The notes below the pieces were generated by a model. It was not told where the DNA came from, did not search any database, and saw nothing but the letters and a program-made list of their open reading frames with translations. From Demequina lignilytica (GTDB lineage: Bacteria; Actinomycetota; Actinomycetes; Actinomycetales; Demequinaceae), in the NCBI RefSeq assembly GCF_030418305.1, contig NZ_JAUHPX010000002.1, positions 1-64,000 of the forward strand: a stretch of DNA of 64,000 bases, written 5' to 3'. Positions 46,641-54,242 of the stretch are shown piece by piece. Each line of letters starts with the position of its first letter. Positions within the stretch are counted from its first letter, which is position 1. Position numbers and translations under genes: made by a program.

Positions 46641-49150
46641 CCGAGGAGACCCCTCGCTACCGCCGCATCGAACTGAGCGTCGCGGAGCGCGCCCAGGACC
46701 TGCTGGAGCGTCTGACGCCCGCGGAGCGGATCGCGATGCTGCACCAGGTGGTGCAGCCCGTCGACCGGCTCGGGCTCGGCGAGTTCCACACCGGCTGCGA
46801 GGCGCTGCACGGCGCGGCCTGGATGGGCACGGCGACCGTGTTCCCCCAGCCCGTGGGCCTCGCGGCGACGTGGGACCTGGACCTGGTGGAGCGCGTGGGC
46901 GCCGTCGCGGCGACCGAGGTGCGCGCCAAGCGTGCGGAGAAGCCGTCCGTGAGCCTCAACGTGTGGGCACCGGTGGTCAACACGCTGCGCCACCCGCTGT
47001 GGGGCCGCAACGAGGAGAGCTACTCCGAGGACCCGCACCTCACGGGAGAGATGGGCGCCGCGTACGCGCGCGGCCTGCGCGGCGACCACGAGCGCGTCTG
47101 GCGCACCGTGCCCGCGCTCAAGCACTTCCTGGGTTACTCCAACGAGTCGGACCGCTCCGTCACGAGCTCCGAGATGTCGCTGCGCACCCTTCACGAGGAG
47201 GAGCTGCCGGCGTTCCGCTGCGCGCTCGAGACGGGCGCCGCAGGCGGCATGATGCTCGCCTACAACCGCGTGAACGGGAGGGCGGCGCACACGCAGCCGG
47301 AGCTCGTCGCCGAGGCACGCTCCTGGGCGCCCGAGTCCATCGCGGTCGTGTCCGACGCCGCCGCGCCCACCTTCCTGGTGACCACCCAGCGCGAGGAGCC
47401 CGACTTCGTCCACGGCGCGGCCGCCCTGGTGCGCGCGGGACTGGACTCGTTCACCGACAACGACGCGAACGCGCAGCCCACCATCGATCAGATCACCGCC
47501 GCGCTCGACCAGGGGCTGCTGACCATGGCGGAGGTCGACGCCGCCGTGCTGCGCCTGCTCGAGCTGCGCGTGCGCACGGGCGAGCTGGACGGCGACGCCG
47601 ACCCCTACGCGGGGATCACCGCCGACGACATCGACCTGCCCGCGTCGCGCGAGCTCGCACGCGAGGCCGTGGCGCGTTCCGTCGTGGTGCTGAGGAACGA
47701 TGCGGGGGTGCTGCCCCTCGCCCAGCCGACCAGGGTCGCGGTGGTGGGCCCGCTCGCGGACGACGTCCTCACCGACTGGTACGCGGGCACCCCGCCGTAC
47801 AAGTCGACCATCGCGGGCGCGATCGCCGAGCGCTTCCCCGGCGCCGCCGTGGAGGTCGCCACGGGGGCCGACACCGTGGCCCTGCGCGCCGCATCGTCCG
47901 GCCGCTACGTGACCGCGAGCGCCGACGGCGCCACCGTGATCGCGGACGCCGACGCGGCGGTCGATGCCGCGCTGTTCGACGTCACCGACTGGGGCGACGG
48001 GGTGCTCACGCTGCGCTCCCACGCGAGCGGCCTGCTGCTCACGGGAGGCCACTGGCCCGTCCGCGCCGACGCCGACCGCGTCGGCGGCTGGGTCGCCCAG
48101 GAGAGCTTCCGCCGAGTCACCCACGCGGACGGCACCTGGTCGCTCCTGCACCTGGGTTCGGGCCGCTGGCTGCGCGTGATGCGCGAGGCCGGCCTGGTCT
48201 CCGCGGACGCCGTCACGCTCGACGCGGCCGAGCGGTTCACGGCGCGCGTGGTGCGCTCGGGCGCGGAGGCGGTGGCGACCGCCGCCGCGGCCGCGGACGC
48301 CGTGATCGTCGCCGTGGGCAACGACCCGCACCTGGCCGGCCGTGAGACCGAGGACCGGCCGCACCTGTACCTGCCCGAGGCCGCCGCCGAGGTGTACCGC
48401 ACCGCGCGCGAGGCCAACCCCCGCACGGTCCTCACCGTCGTGTCGAGCTTCCCGTACGTGCTGGGCGAGGGCGTCGCGGACGCCCCGACCGTGGTGTGGT
48501 CGAGCCACGGCGGCCAGGAGCTCGGCCACGGCCTGGTCGACGTGCTCGCCGGCGACGTCGAGCCCTCCGGCCGCCTCGCGCAGTCGTGGCCGGCGCACCC
48601 GGACCAGGCGGGCGACCTGTTCGACTACGACACGCTGCGCCAGCAGGCCACGTACCGGCACCAGCCGGCGCCGATGGCCTTCGCCTTCGGCCACGGCTGC
48701 ACGTACGGCGAGGTGACCTACGCCGGTGTGACGCTGTCGGAGGGCGAGGTGGCCGCTCCGGCGCCCACGCATCGTCACCCCGCGCTCACGCCCCGGGCAA
48801 ACGAGGCCACCGTCACCGCGACCGTCACCGTCCGCAATGACGGTGCCCGCGCCGCCGAGGAGCTGGTGCAGGTCTACGCGGTCGGCGACGGCGCGACGCG
48901 CATCCCGACCCCGCTGCGCCTGCTGCTCGCCTACCGGCGTGTCCGCCTCGAGCCCGGCGAGACCAGGGAGGTCGAGCTGACGTTCGCGGTGGAGCGGCTC
49001 GCGGTGTGGGACGACGAGCCGCGCCTCGAGGGTGCACCGTCCGACTGGCTCCACGAGGGGGCGTTGCGGGTGCAGCCGGGGACGTACACGATCGCGGCGG
49101 GCTCCTCGGCGGACGCCTGCGCCGTCGAGGCGGCGCTCACGGTCTCCTGA
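46637..49150 (+). CDS. Glycoside hydrolase family 3 with beta-trefoil-like insert
   Basis: 837 residues, cytoplasmic. N-terminal barrel with NVWAPVVNTLRHPLWGRNEE then SYSEDP and ALKHFLGYSNES; the nucleophile is probably D240 in VVSDAAAP. The C-terminal sandwich and fibronectin-III-like domain follow (VVVLRNDAGVLPL, VTVRNDGARAAEELVQVY). Residues about 412-545 form an insert with repeated aromatic/Leu pattern (ALRAASSGRYVTASADG, LRSHASGLLLTGG), like a fascin/ricin beta-trefoil. Activity may be beta-glucosidase, beta-xylosidase or related. Coupled to GH42. Confidence 0.88.
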   Translation: MTEETPRYRRIELSVAERAQDLLERLTPAERIAMLHQVVQPVDRLGLGEFHTGCEALHGAAWMGTATVFPQPVGLAATWDLDLVERVGAVAATEVRAKRAEKPSVSLNVWAPVVNTLRHPLWGRNEESYSEDPHLTGEMGAAYARGLRGDHERVWRTVPALKHFLGYSNESDRSVTSSEMSLRTLHEEELPAFRCALETGAAGGMMLAYNRVNGRAAHTQPELVAEARSWAPESIAVVSDAAAPTFLVTTQREEPDFVHGAAALVRAGLDSFTDNDANAQPTIDQITAALDQGLLTMAEVDAAVLRLLELRVRTGELDGDADPYAGITADDIDLPASRELAREAVARSVVVLRNDAGVLPLAQPTRVAVVGPLADDVLTDWYAGTPPYKSTIAGAIAERFPGAAVEVATGADTVALRAASSGRYVTASADGATVIADADAAVDAALFDVTDWGDGVLTLRSHASGLLLTGGHWPVRADADRVGGWVAQESFRRVTHADGTWSLLHLGSGRWLRVMREAGLVSADAVTLDAAERFTARVVRSGAEAVATAAAAADAVIVAVGNDPHLAGRETEDRPHLYLPEAAAEVYRTAREANPRTVLTVVSSFPYVLGEGVADAPTVVWSSHGGQELGHGLVDVLAGDVEPSGRLAQSWPAHPDQAGDLFDYDTLRQQATYRHQPAPMAFAFGHGCTYGEVTYAGVTLSEGEVAAPAPTHRHPALTPRANEATVTATVTVRNDGARAAEELVQVYAVGDGATRIPTPLRLLLAYRRVRLEPGETREVELTFAVERLAVWDDEPRLEGAPSDWLHEGALRVQPGTYTIAAGSSADACAVEAALTVS

Positions 49151-49185
49151 GGCGACGCGGGTGGGATCGTCTAAGATCTGAGGCC

Positions 49186-49302
49186 ATGTCCGACGGTCAT
49201 AGTCAGGGGCGCCGGCCCGGGGTGCGTGCGCTCCCGCCGGCGCCAGCCCCCGCCCACCGCTCGCGCGCCCGCGCGCCCCGTCCCCGGAGAGGTCGAGCAT
49301 GA
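49186..49302 (+). CDS. Pro/Arg-rich leader ORF before the CNNM genes
   Basis: 38 residues, MSDGHSQGRRPGVRALPPAP and on, with seven Pro and eleven Arg, preceded by TAAGAT (49172-49177) eight bases before the ATG. Its TGA overlaps the ATG of the CNNM gene (ATGA). Proline-rich leader peptides control Mg2+ transporter genes in enterobacteria, which makes a regulatory role attractive, but random GC-rich sequence also yields Pro/Arg/Ala. Confidence 0.4.
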   Translation: MSDGHSQGRRPGVRALPPAPAPAHRSRARAPRPRRGRA

Positions 49303-50687
49303 CCGCCGCGTGGCTTCTGCTGCTCCTCGCCCTGGTCCTCATCGCGGCGAACGCACTGTTCGTCGCGGCCGAGTTCGCGTTCGTCACCGTCGACCGGCCC
49401 ACCGTCAAGAAGGCCGCCGAGGGCGGCGACAGGCGCGCGGCGTCGCTCCAGGCCGCCCTCAAGCGGCTCTCCACGGAGCTCTCGGGCGCGCAGCTGGGCA
49501 TCACCGTCACCAGCCTGCTGGTCGGTTTCATCGCCGAGCCCTCCATCGCGACTCTGCTGCGCGGCCCGCTGGAGTCCGCCGGCCTGCCCGCGGGCACGGC
49601 GACCGCCGTGTCGCTGACCGCCGCCTTCCTGCTCGCGACCATCACCCAGATGGTCGCGGGCGAGCTCATTCCCAAGAACTGGGCGATCGCGGAGCCGCTG
49701 CGAGTGGGCCGCGCCGTCGCGGGCCCCCAGCGCGCGTTCACGTGGTTCGCCGGTCCGTTGATCCGCGTGCTGAACGGCAGCGCCAACCGGATCGTGCGGG
49801 CGCTCGGCATCGAGCCTCGCGAGGAGCTCGCGTCGGCGCGCTCCGCGCAGGAGCTGCACTCGCTCGCGGAGCGCTCCGCGGAGTCCGGGGACCTCGAGCC
49901 GCGGGTCGCCCGCCGCCTCGCGCGTGCCGCCGAGATGGGTGAGAGGTCAGCGTCCGATGCGATGACGCCGCGCACCCGCGTCCACTTCCTCGAGTCCGAC
50001 GCTCCCGTGACCGAGGTGCTGGAGATGGCGTCCCGGACCGGCCACGCACGCTTCCCCGTCACCGGGGAGGACGTCGACGATGTGGTGGGCGTCGCGCACT
50101 TCAAGCGCGCGCTGGCCGTCCCCGCGCGGCAGCGTGGCAGGACCACGGTGGCGGAGATCCTGCTCCCGATCGACTCGGTGCCGTCGACCATGCCGCTCAG
50201 CTCCGTGCTCGACGCGCTGCGCACCGGCTCCCAGATCGCCGTCGTGGTCGACGAGTACGGCGGCACCGACGGCGTGGTGACGCTCGAGGACCTGGTCGAG
50301 GAGATCGTGGGCGAGATCGAGGACGAGCACGACCGCCCCGTGCGGCGCCACCGACGCCTCAAGGACGGCCGCTGGTCGCTGTCGGGCCTGCTGCGACCCG
50401 ACGAGGCGGGCGAGCTCATGGGACTCGAGCTGCCCGAGGCGCGGGAGTCGGACACGCTGGGGGGCCTGCTCACGGAGCACCTCGAGCGCTTCCCCGAGGT
50501 GGGCGACACCGTCGAGCTGGACGCGCGCGACGAGGCCAACCGTGACGAGGACGGCATCGCCACCCCCGTGCAGGTCCGCATCGAGGTGACCCGCCTCGAC
50601 GGGCACCGCGTCGACCGCGTCGCCATCGAGGTGGTCGCGGTCGACGACGAGGACGACGCGCAGGGCGAGGAGGTGTCCCGTGGCTGA
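49299..50687 (+). CDS. CNNM/CorC-type membrane protein with CBS domains
   Basis: 462 residues. DUF21 membrane domain (four helices, NALFVAAEFAFVTVDRP and AGELIPKNWAIAEPL), a CBS pair (MTPRTRVHFLESDAPVTEVL and DEYGGTDGVVTLEDLVEEIV), and a C-terminal CorC_HlyC transporter-associated domain ending in an acidic tail. The family mediates Mg2+/Co2+ transport or export. Overlaps the leader ORF and the second paralogue by eight bases, so they may form a heteromer. Confidence 0.9.
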   Translation: MTAAWLLLLLALVLIAANALFVAAEFAFVTVDRPTVKKAAEGGDRRAASLQAALKRLSTELSGAQLGITVTSLLVGFIAEPSIATLLRGPLESAGLPAGTATAVSLTAAFLLATITQMVAGELIPKNWAIAEPLRVGRAVAGPQRAFTWFAGPLIRVLNGSANRIVRALGIEPREELASARSAQELHSLAERSAESGDLEPRVARRLARAAEMGERSASDAMTPRTRVHFLESDAPVTEVLEMASRTGHARFPVTGEDVDDVVGVAHFKRALAVPARQRGRTTVAEILLPIDSVPSTMPLSSVLDALRTGSQIAVVVDEYGGTDGVVTLEDLVEEIVGEIEDEHDRPVRRHRRLKDGRWSLSGLLRPDEAGELMGLELPEARESDTLGGLLTEHLERFPEVGDTVELDARDEANRDEDGIATPVQVRIEVTRLDGHRVDRVAIEVVAVDDEDDAQGEEVSRG

Positions 50688-51723
50688 CTGGGTCGCGATC
50701 CTCATCGCCATCGCGCTGCTCGTGGGCAACGCCTTCTTCGTGGGCGCCGAGTTCGCGCTCATCTCCGCCCGCCGCACCCAGATCGAACCGCGCGCTGCCG
50801 AGGGCTCGTGGGCCGCTCGCGTGACCGTGCGCGGCATGGACCGGGTGTCGCTCATGATGGCCGGCGCACAGCTGGGCATCACCGCCTGCTCGCTGGGCCT
50901 GGGTGCGATCGGCGAGCCCGCCGTCGCCCACCAGCTCGAGAAGCCGCTCGCGGCGATCGGGATCACCGGCGCGTGGCTGCACGGCATCGCGTTCGCCGTC
51001 GCGCTGGTCGTGGTGGTGGCGCTGCACATGATCCTCGGCGAGATGGTGCCCAAGAACATCGCCATCGCCGGCCCCGAGCGCGCGGCGCTGCTGCTCGCTC
51101 CCCCGCTGTACGGGCTGGTGTGGATCCTGCGGCCCCTGATCTGGCTGATGAACGCGCTCGCGAACCTGGGGCTCAAGGTGCTGAGGGTCGAGCCGCGCGA
51201 CGAGGTCGCCACCACGTTCTCCGCGGAGGAGGTCGCCGGCCTGGTCGCCGAGTCGCACCAGGAGGGTCTGCTCGACGAGGCGGAGCGGCGCGTGCTCGAC
51301 GGCTCGCTCACGCTCAGCTTCGAGACCGTCGACTCGGTCATGGTGCCGCGGGACGAGCTGATCACGCTGCCCGTCGACGTCACGCCCCAGAAGGCGCAGC
51401 AGGCGACCGTGCGCACCGGGTTCTCCCGCTTCCCGCTCACGGACGGCGACGAGCTCGTCGGCTACCTGCACCTCAAGGACTTCGCGACGGTGCCGCGCGG
51501 CGGTGCCACGCGGCCCATCCCGGACGATGCGGTGCGTCCGCTCACGTCGATCCCCTCCGGGTCGTCGCTCGAGCAGGCGCTCGGGCGCATGCAGGCACGC
51601 GGCACCCACATCGCGCTGGTGCGCGGCGAGGGGGGTGTGGTGCTGGGCGCGGCGATGCTGGAGGACGTCATCGAGAGGCTGGTCGGCGAGGTCGTGGACG
51701 TCGGCCAGGAGCTGCAGGCCTGA
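50680..51723 (+). CDS. CNNM/CorC-type membrane protein, second paralogue
   Basis: 347 residues, shorter than its neighbour: DUF21 domain (NAFFVGAEFALISARRTQIE, LGEMVPKNIAIAGPE) and CBS pair but no C-terminal CorC_HlyC domain. GTG start inside the end of the first gene. Tandem unequal CNNM paralogues are common in actinobacteria. Convergent with metS, 22 bases between stops. Magnesium or cobalt handling is inferred from family only. Confidence 0.88.
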   Translation: MADWVAILIAIALLVGNAFFVGAEFALISARRTQIEPRAAEGSWAARVTVRGMDRVSLMMAGAQLGITACSLGLGAIGEPAVAHQLEKPLAAIGITGAWLHGIAFAVALVVVVALHMILGEMVPKNIAIAGPERAALLLAPPLYGLVWILRPLIWLMNALANLGLKVLRVEPRDEVATTFSAEEVAGLVAESHQEGLLDEAERRVLDGSLTLSFETVDSVMVPRDELITLPVDVTPQKAQQATVRTGFSRFPLTDGDELVGYLHLKDFATVPRGGATRPIPDDAVRPLTSIPSGSSLEQALGRMQARGTHIALVRGEGGVVLGAAMLEDVIERLVGEVVDVGQELQA

Positions 51724-51745
51724 CGGGGCGGCGCTGCGCCGGACC

Positions 51746-51889
51746 TCAGTCCGGGACCTGCGTGTCCTCGCCTCCGGGTGGCATGTCGGCGGCCTCCGGT
51801 CGCCGGCTGAGGAACATGATCGAGGCCACCAGCCCGCCCCAGATCACGACCATCACCACGACCATCAGGGTCATCGCCGCGGCGCTCAT
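51746..51889 (-). CDS. metS: Methionine/alanine import small subunit
   Basis: 47 residues: MSAAAMTLMVVVMVVIWGGL leads into one membrane helix (about residues 6-27), then a charged tail SRRPEAADMPPGG. Size, topology and position directly after an NSS-family transporter match MetS of Corynebacterium glutamicum, needed for MetP function. It overlaps the metP stop by four bases (ATGA), so expression is coupled. Confidence 0.82.
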   Translation of the reverse strand: MSAAAMTLMVVVMVVIWGGLVASIMFLSRRPEAADMPPGGEDTQVPD

Positions 51890-53484
51890 GACGCGCTCCC
51901 CTCGACCGGCGCATCGTCCCTCCCGGGCGGCAGCCCCAGCTGCTGACGGGTCGGCCACGGCCGGAAGTGCACGATGTCCCGCCGCCACCTGAGCCACGGC
52001 ATCACCAGTGCCGCCGCCAGCAGGAACGCCGCGGTGCCCCACCCGAAGATCGCCAGGTAGGACGTGGGGTAGCCCTCGTAGCCGTCGCGCGCGAGAGAGA
52101 CGGCCTTGGTCGCGAACATGTAGATCAGCAGCACGGACACGGCGTTGACCAGCACCAGCCACCACGTGCCGAGCTTGAGGGTCGACACGGCGCTGAGGTG
52201 CCGCTGCAGCTCGCGGGAGCGACCCCCGAACCAGAGGGCGGCCGCGATCATCGCGATGGCGCCGGCCACGATCCCGAGCTGGTTCGACCACTGGTCCACC
52301 ACGTCGAGCAGGTACAGGCCCGTGGTGGTGCCGAAGCCGATGATGGACAGCACCGCGGAGACCACGCCGACCGCGACCGCGGAGCCCCGCGGGTGGAGGC
52401 CGAACTTGTCCTGCAGCGCCGCGGAGATGGTCTGCATGACGGAGATCAACGAGGTGAGCCCGGCGACCACCAGCGATCCGAAGAACAGCGCTCCGAACAA
52501 CGGCCCGCCCGGCATCTGCGCGATCACCGCGGGGAAGGTCACGAAGGACAGGATGGGCCCGGCGAGGCCGTCGAGCTCCGCGACGGGGACGTCCTGCTGG
52601 TGCGCGAGGAAGCCGACGGTGGCGAACACGCCGATGCCCGCGAGGACCTCGAAGGAGCTGTTGCCGAAGGCGATCACCAGGCCCGGCGAGGTGATGTTGG
52701 AGCGGCGACGGCGGTACGACGCGTAGGTCAGCATCACGCCGTAGGCGAGCGAGAGGGAGAAGAAGATCTGACCGTAGGCGGCGATCCACACGTTCGGGTC
52801 GGTCAGCGCGCTGAAGTCGGGGGTGAAGAGCGCGTCGATGCCGTCCGCCGCGCCGGGCAGGGTGAGCGCGCGCACCACGAGGATGCCGAAGGTCGCCACG
52901 AGCAGCGGGATGCCGATCACGTTGAGCCGCTCGACGCCGTTGTGCAGGCCGAGCGCGAGCACCACGATGGTGATGATCCAGATCGCCGCGAGGGGGATCA
53001 GGACATGGGGCACGAAGCTCAGGCTGACGGTGCCGGCCTCGCCCAGCTGGAGGTACTCGCCGGTGAAGAAGCCCGCAGGGTCGTCCTTGTAGGCCAGGGT
53101 GAAGCTGAAGAAGAAGTAGCTGAGCGCCCAGGCGATCACGGCCGTGTAGTACAGGCCGATCACGAAGCAGATGGCCACGTGGAACCAGCCGACGCCCTCC
53201 GCGCGCCTGTGCACGCGGCGCATCGCGAGCGGCGACGAGCCACGGAAGCGGTGGCCGATCGCGTTCTCGAGGAACAGGATCGGGATGCCGGCGGTGAGCA
53301 GGGCCACCACGTAGGGGATCATGAACGCTCCCCCGCCGTTGTCGTAGGCCTCGCCGGGGAAGCGCCAGATGTTGCCCAGACCCACCGCGGAGCCGATCGC
53401 GGCGAGGATGAACGCGGTCTGGCCGGACCAGTGCTCGCGCTTCTCGTGGGTGTGCGGTGCTGCGGCTTCAGGCTGGTCGCTCAT
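51886..53484 (-). CDS. metP: NSS-family sodium-dependent methionine/alanine transporter
   Basis: 532 residues with about 11-12 membrane helices. The NSS signature GSAVGLGNIWRFPGEAYDNG is near residue 30, including the substrate/Na+-binding unwound helix. Partner metS follows. GGGGAGG precedes the ATG; TAGCGT (53517-53522) is a -10 with a short leader, and no riboswitch lies on this side. It is divergent from a SAM-IV-like riboswitch, strengthening the methionine assignment over other amino acids. Confidence 0.85.
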   Translation of the reverse strand: MSDQPEAAAPHTHEKREHWSGQTAFILAAIGSAVGLGNIWRFPGEAYDNGGGAFMIPYVVALLTAGIPILFLENAIGHRFRGSSPLAMRRVHRRAEGVGWFHVAICFVIGLYYTAVIAWALSYFFFSFTLAYKDDPAGFFTGEYLQLGEAGTVSLSFVPHVLIPLAAIWIITIVVLALGLHNGVERLNVIGIPLLVATFGILVVRALTLPGAADGIDALFTPDFSALTDPNVWIAAYGQIFFSLSLAYGVMLTYASYRRRRSNITSPGLVIAFGNSSFEVLAGIGVFATVGFLAHQQDVPVAELDGLAGPILSFVTFPAVIAQMPGGPLFGALFFGSLVVAGLTSLISVMQTISAALQDKFGLHPRGSAVAVGVVSAVLSIIGFGTTTGLYLLDVVDQWSNQLGIVAGAIAMIAAALWFGGRSRELQRHLSAVSTLKLGTWWLVLVNAVSVLLIYMFATKAVSLARDGYEGYPTSYLAIFGWGTAAFLLAAALVMPWLRWRRDIVHFRPWPTRQQLGLPPGRDDAPVEGSAS

Positions 53485-53591
53485 GGGTGCCTCCCCGTGC
53501 TGGCGCTACGGAGATCACGCTAGTGCCAGGCAGGTCCCGGTGCAGGGCGGCGAGGTCCCGGGCCCGCGAGCCCGATGTCGGCGTCGGCCGC

Positions 53592-53708
53592 TACAGTCGG
53601 GAGTGGATCACGAAGCCTGGCCTCAAGCCCTCCAGCCGGCCAGCTGGCAACCGCGTCCCGACACGGTGCCCCTGGAGGAAGATCCGCCGCGCGTCGACCG
53701 GCGCGCGG
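53592..53708 (+). promoter_or_regulatory. SAM-IV-like riboswitch with its promoter
   Basis: TACAGT (53592-53597) is the -10; the RNA starts near 53604. P1 pairs GGATC (53605-53609) with GATCC (53681-53685). P2 is CTGGC/GCCAG, P3 GGCAACCG/CGGTGCC. The P2 loop CCTCCAG (53629-53635) complements CTGGAGG (53672-53678), the 7-bp pseudoknot of the SAM-I/SAM-IV fold. The core CTGGCAACC and CGGTGCC match these classes. Hairpin CCGCGCG/CGCGCGG (53687-53708) outside P1 is SAM-IV-like and precedes GAAGGAG by about 15 bases. Confidence 0.85.
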
Positions 53709-53736
53709 AAGGACGGATTCTCTGAAGGAGAGAACC

Positions 53737-54153
53737 ATGGCTGACGCCACCCTGCCCCCGTGCATCCTGTCGCAGGCCGGGCACGCCCTGCACCCGATCC
53801 AGCTGCGGCTCGCGCGGAACGCGGCGACCGAGATCGAGTACGAGCTGCTCGGTGAGCATCCCGACGGCATCTACGTGGTGCGCCGCGATGCGACGTCCCC
53901 CGTCGAGACCTGGTGCATGCACCAGCAGTGGCGGGATGTGGCCCGCCGCGCGTTCCGGGCGGGCGTCACCGAGGTGATCGACCACACGCATTCGCTCGCC
54001 ACCATCAACGGCACGGCCGTCTCGTACACCACCCCCGAGCACTGGCGTGAATGCCCGCCGCCCGGGGAGCTCACCCCGTGGGAGCGCGGCTTCCTCACAC
54101 GCGCCGAGCTCGCCGCATACCTGCGGGCGCGGAACGCGGGCGACGGGTCCTGA
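53737..54153 (+). CDS. Uncharacterised protein behind a SAM riboswitch
   Basis: 138 residues, soluble, no signal peptide or membrane helix. Begins MADATLPPCILSQAGHALHP; a Tyr/Val strand-rich middle (EIEYELLGEHPDGIYVVRRD), VETWCMHQQWRDVARRAF, then VIDHTHSLATINGTAVSYTT and the C-terminal helix LTRAELAAYLRARN. Three cysteines and several His could bind metal. I recognise no family. GAAGGAG is six bases before the ATG. Monocistronic: a long palindrome follows. The riboswitch and divergent metPS suggest a role in methionine or SAM metabolism. Confidence 0.75.
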   Translation: MADATLPPCILSQAGHALHPIQLRLARNAATEIEYELLGEHPDGIYVVRRDATSPVETWCMHQQWRDVARRAFRAGVTEVIDHTHSLATINGTAVSYTTPEHWRECPPPGELTPWERGFLTRAELAAYLRARNAGDGS

Positions 54154-54171
54154 CCCGAGCCGTGTCCGGAG

Positions 54172-54217
54172 AGTGCACGAGGGTACGGAATCGATCGATT
54201 CCGTACCCTCGTGCACT
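54172..54217. terminator. 46-base perfect palindrome between convergent genes
   Basis: Arms of 23 bases (54172-54194 and 54195-54217) are exact complements with no spacer; each arm begins AGTGCACGAGGGTACGG. It lies between the 138-residue protein and the DEAD-box helicase, convergent, so a bidirectional terminator is the simplest reading. Confidence 0.7.
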
Positions 54218-54242
54218 GCTGGGGCGCAGGCGCGCGGTCGGG

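Noticed and set aside
46508-50626. A 1372-codon open frame on the minus strand opposite GH3 and CNNM genes
   Set aside because: It is antisense to clearly recognisable GH3 and CNNM coding sequences and its translation is low-complexity Arg/Ser/Val/Gly, typical of high-GC shadows.
53485-53603. Possible riboswitch on the metP side of the divergent region
   Set aside because: The metP -10 (53517-53522) leaves only a leader of some 25 bases, too short for an aptamer; the conserved SAM-type core is on the other strand.
21751-54217. Long palindromes as transposon ends
   Set aside because: No transposase, target duplication or disrupted gene accompanies any of them, and arm sequences differ.
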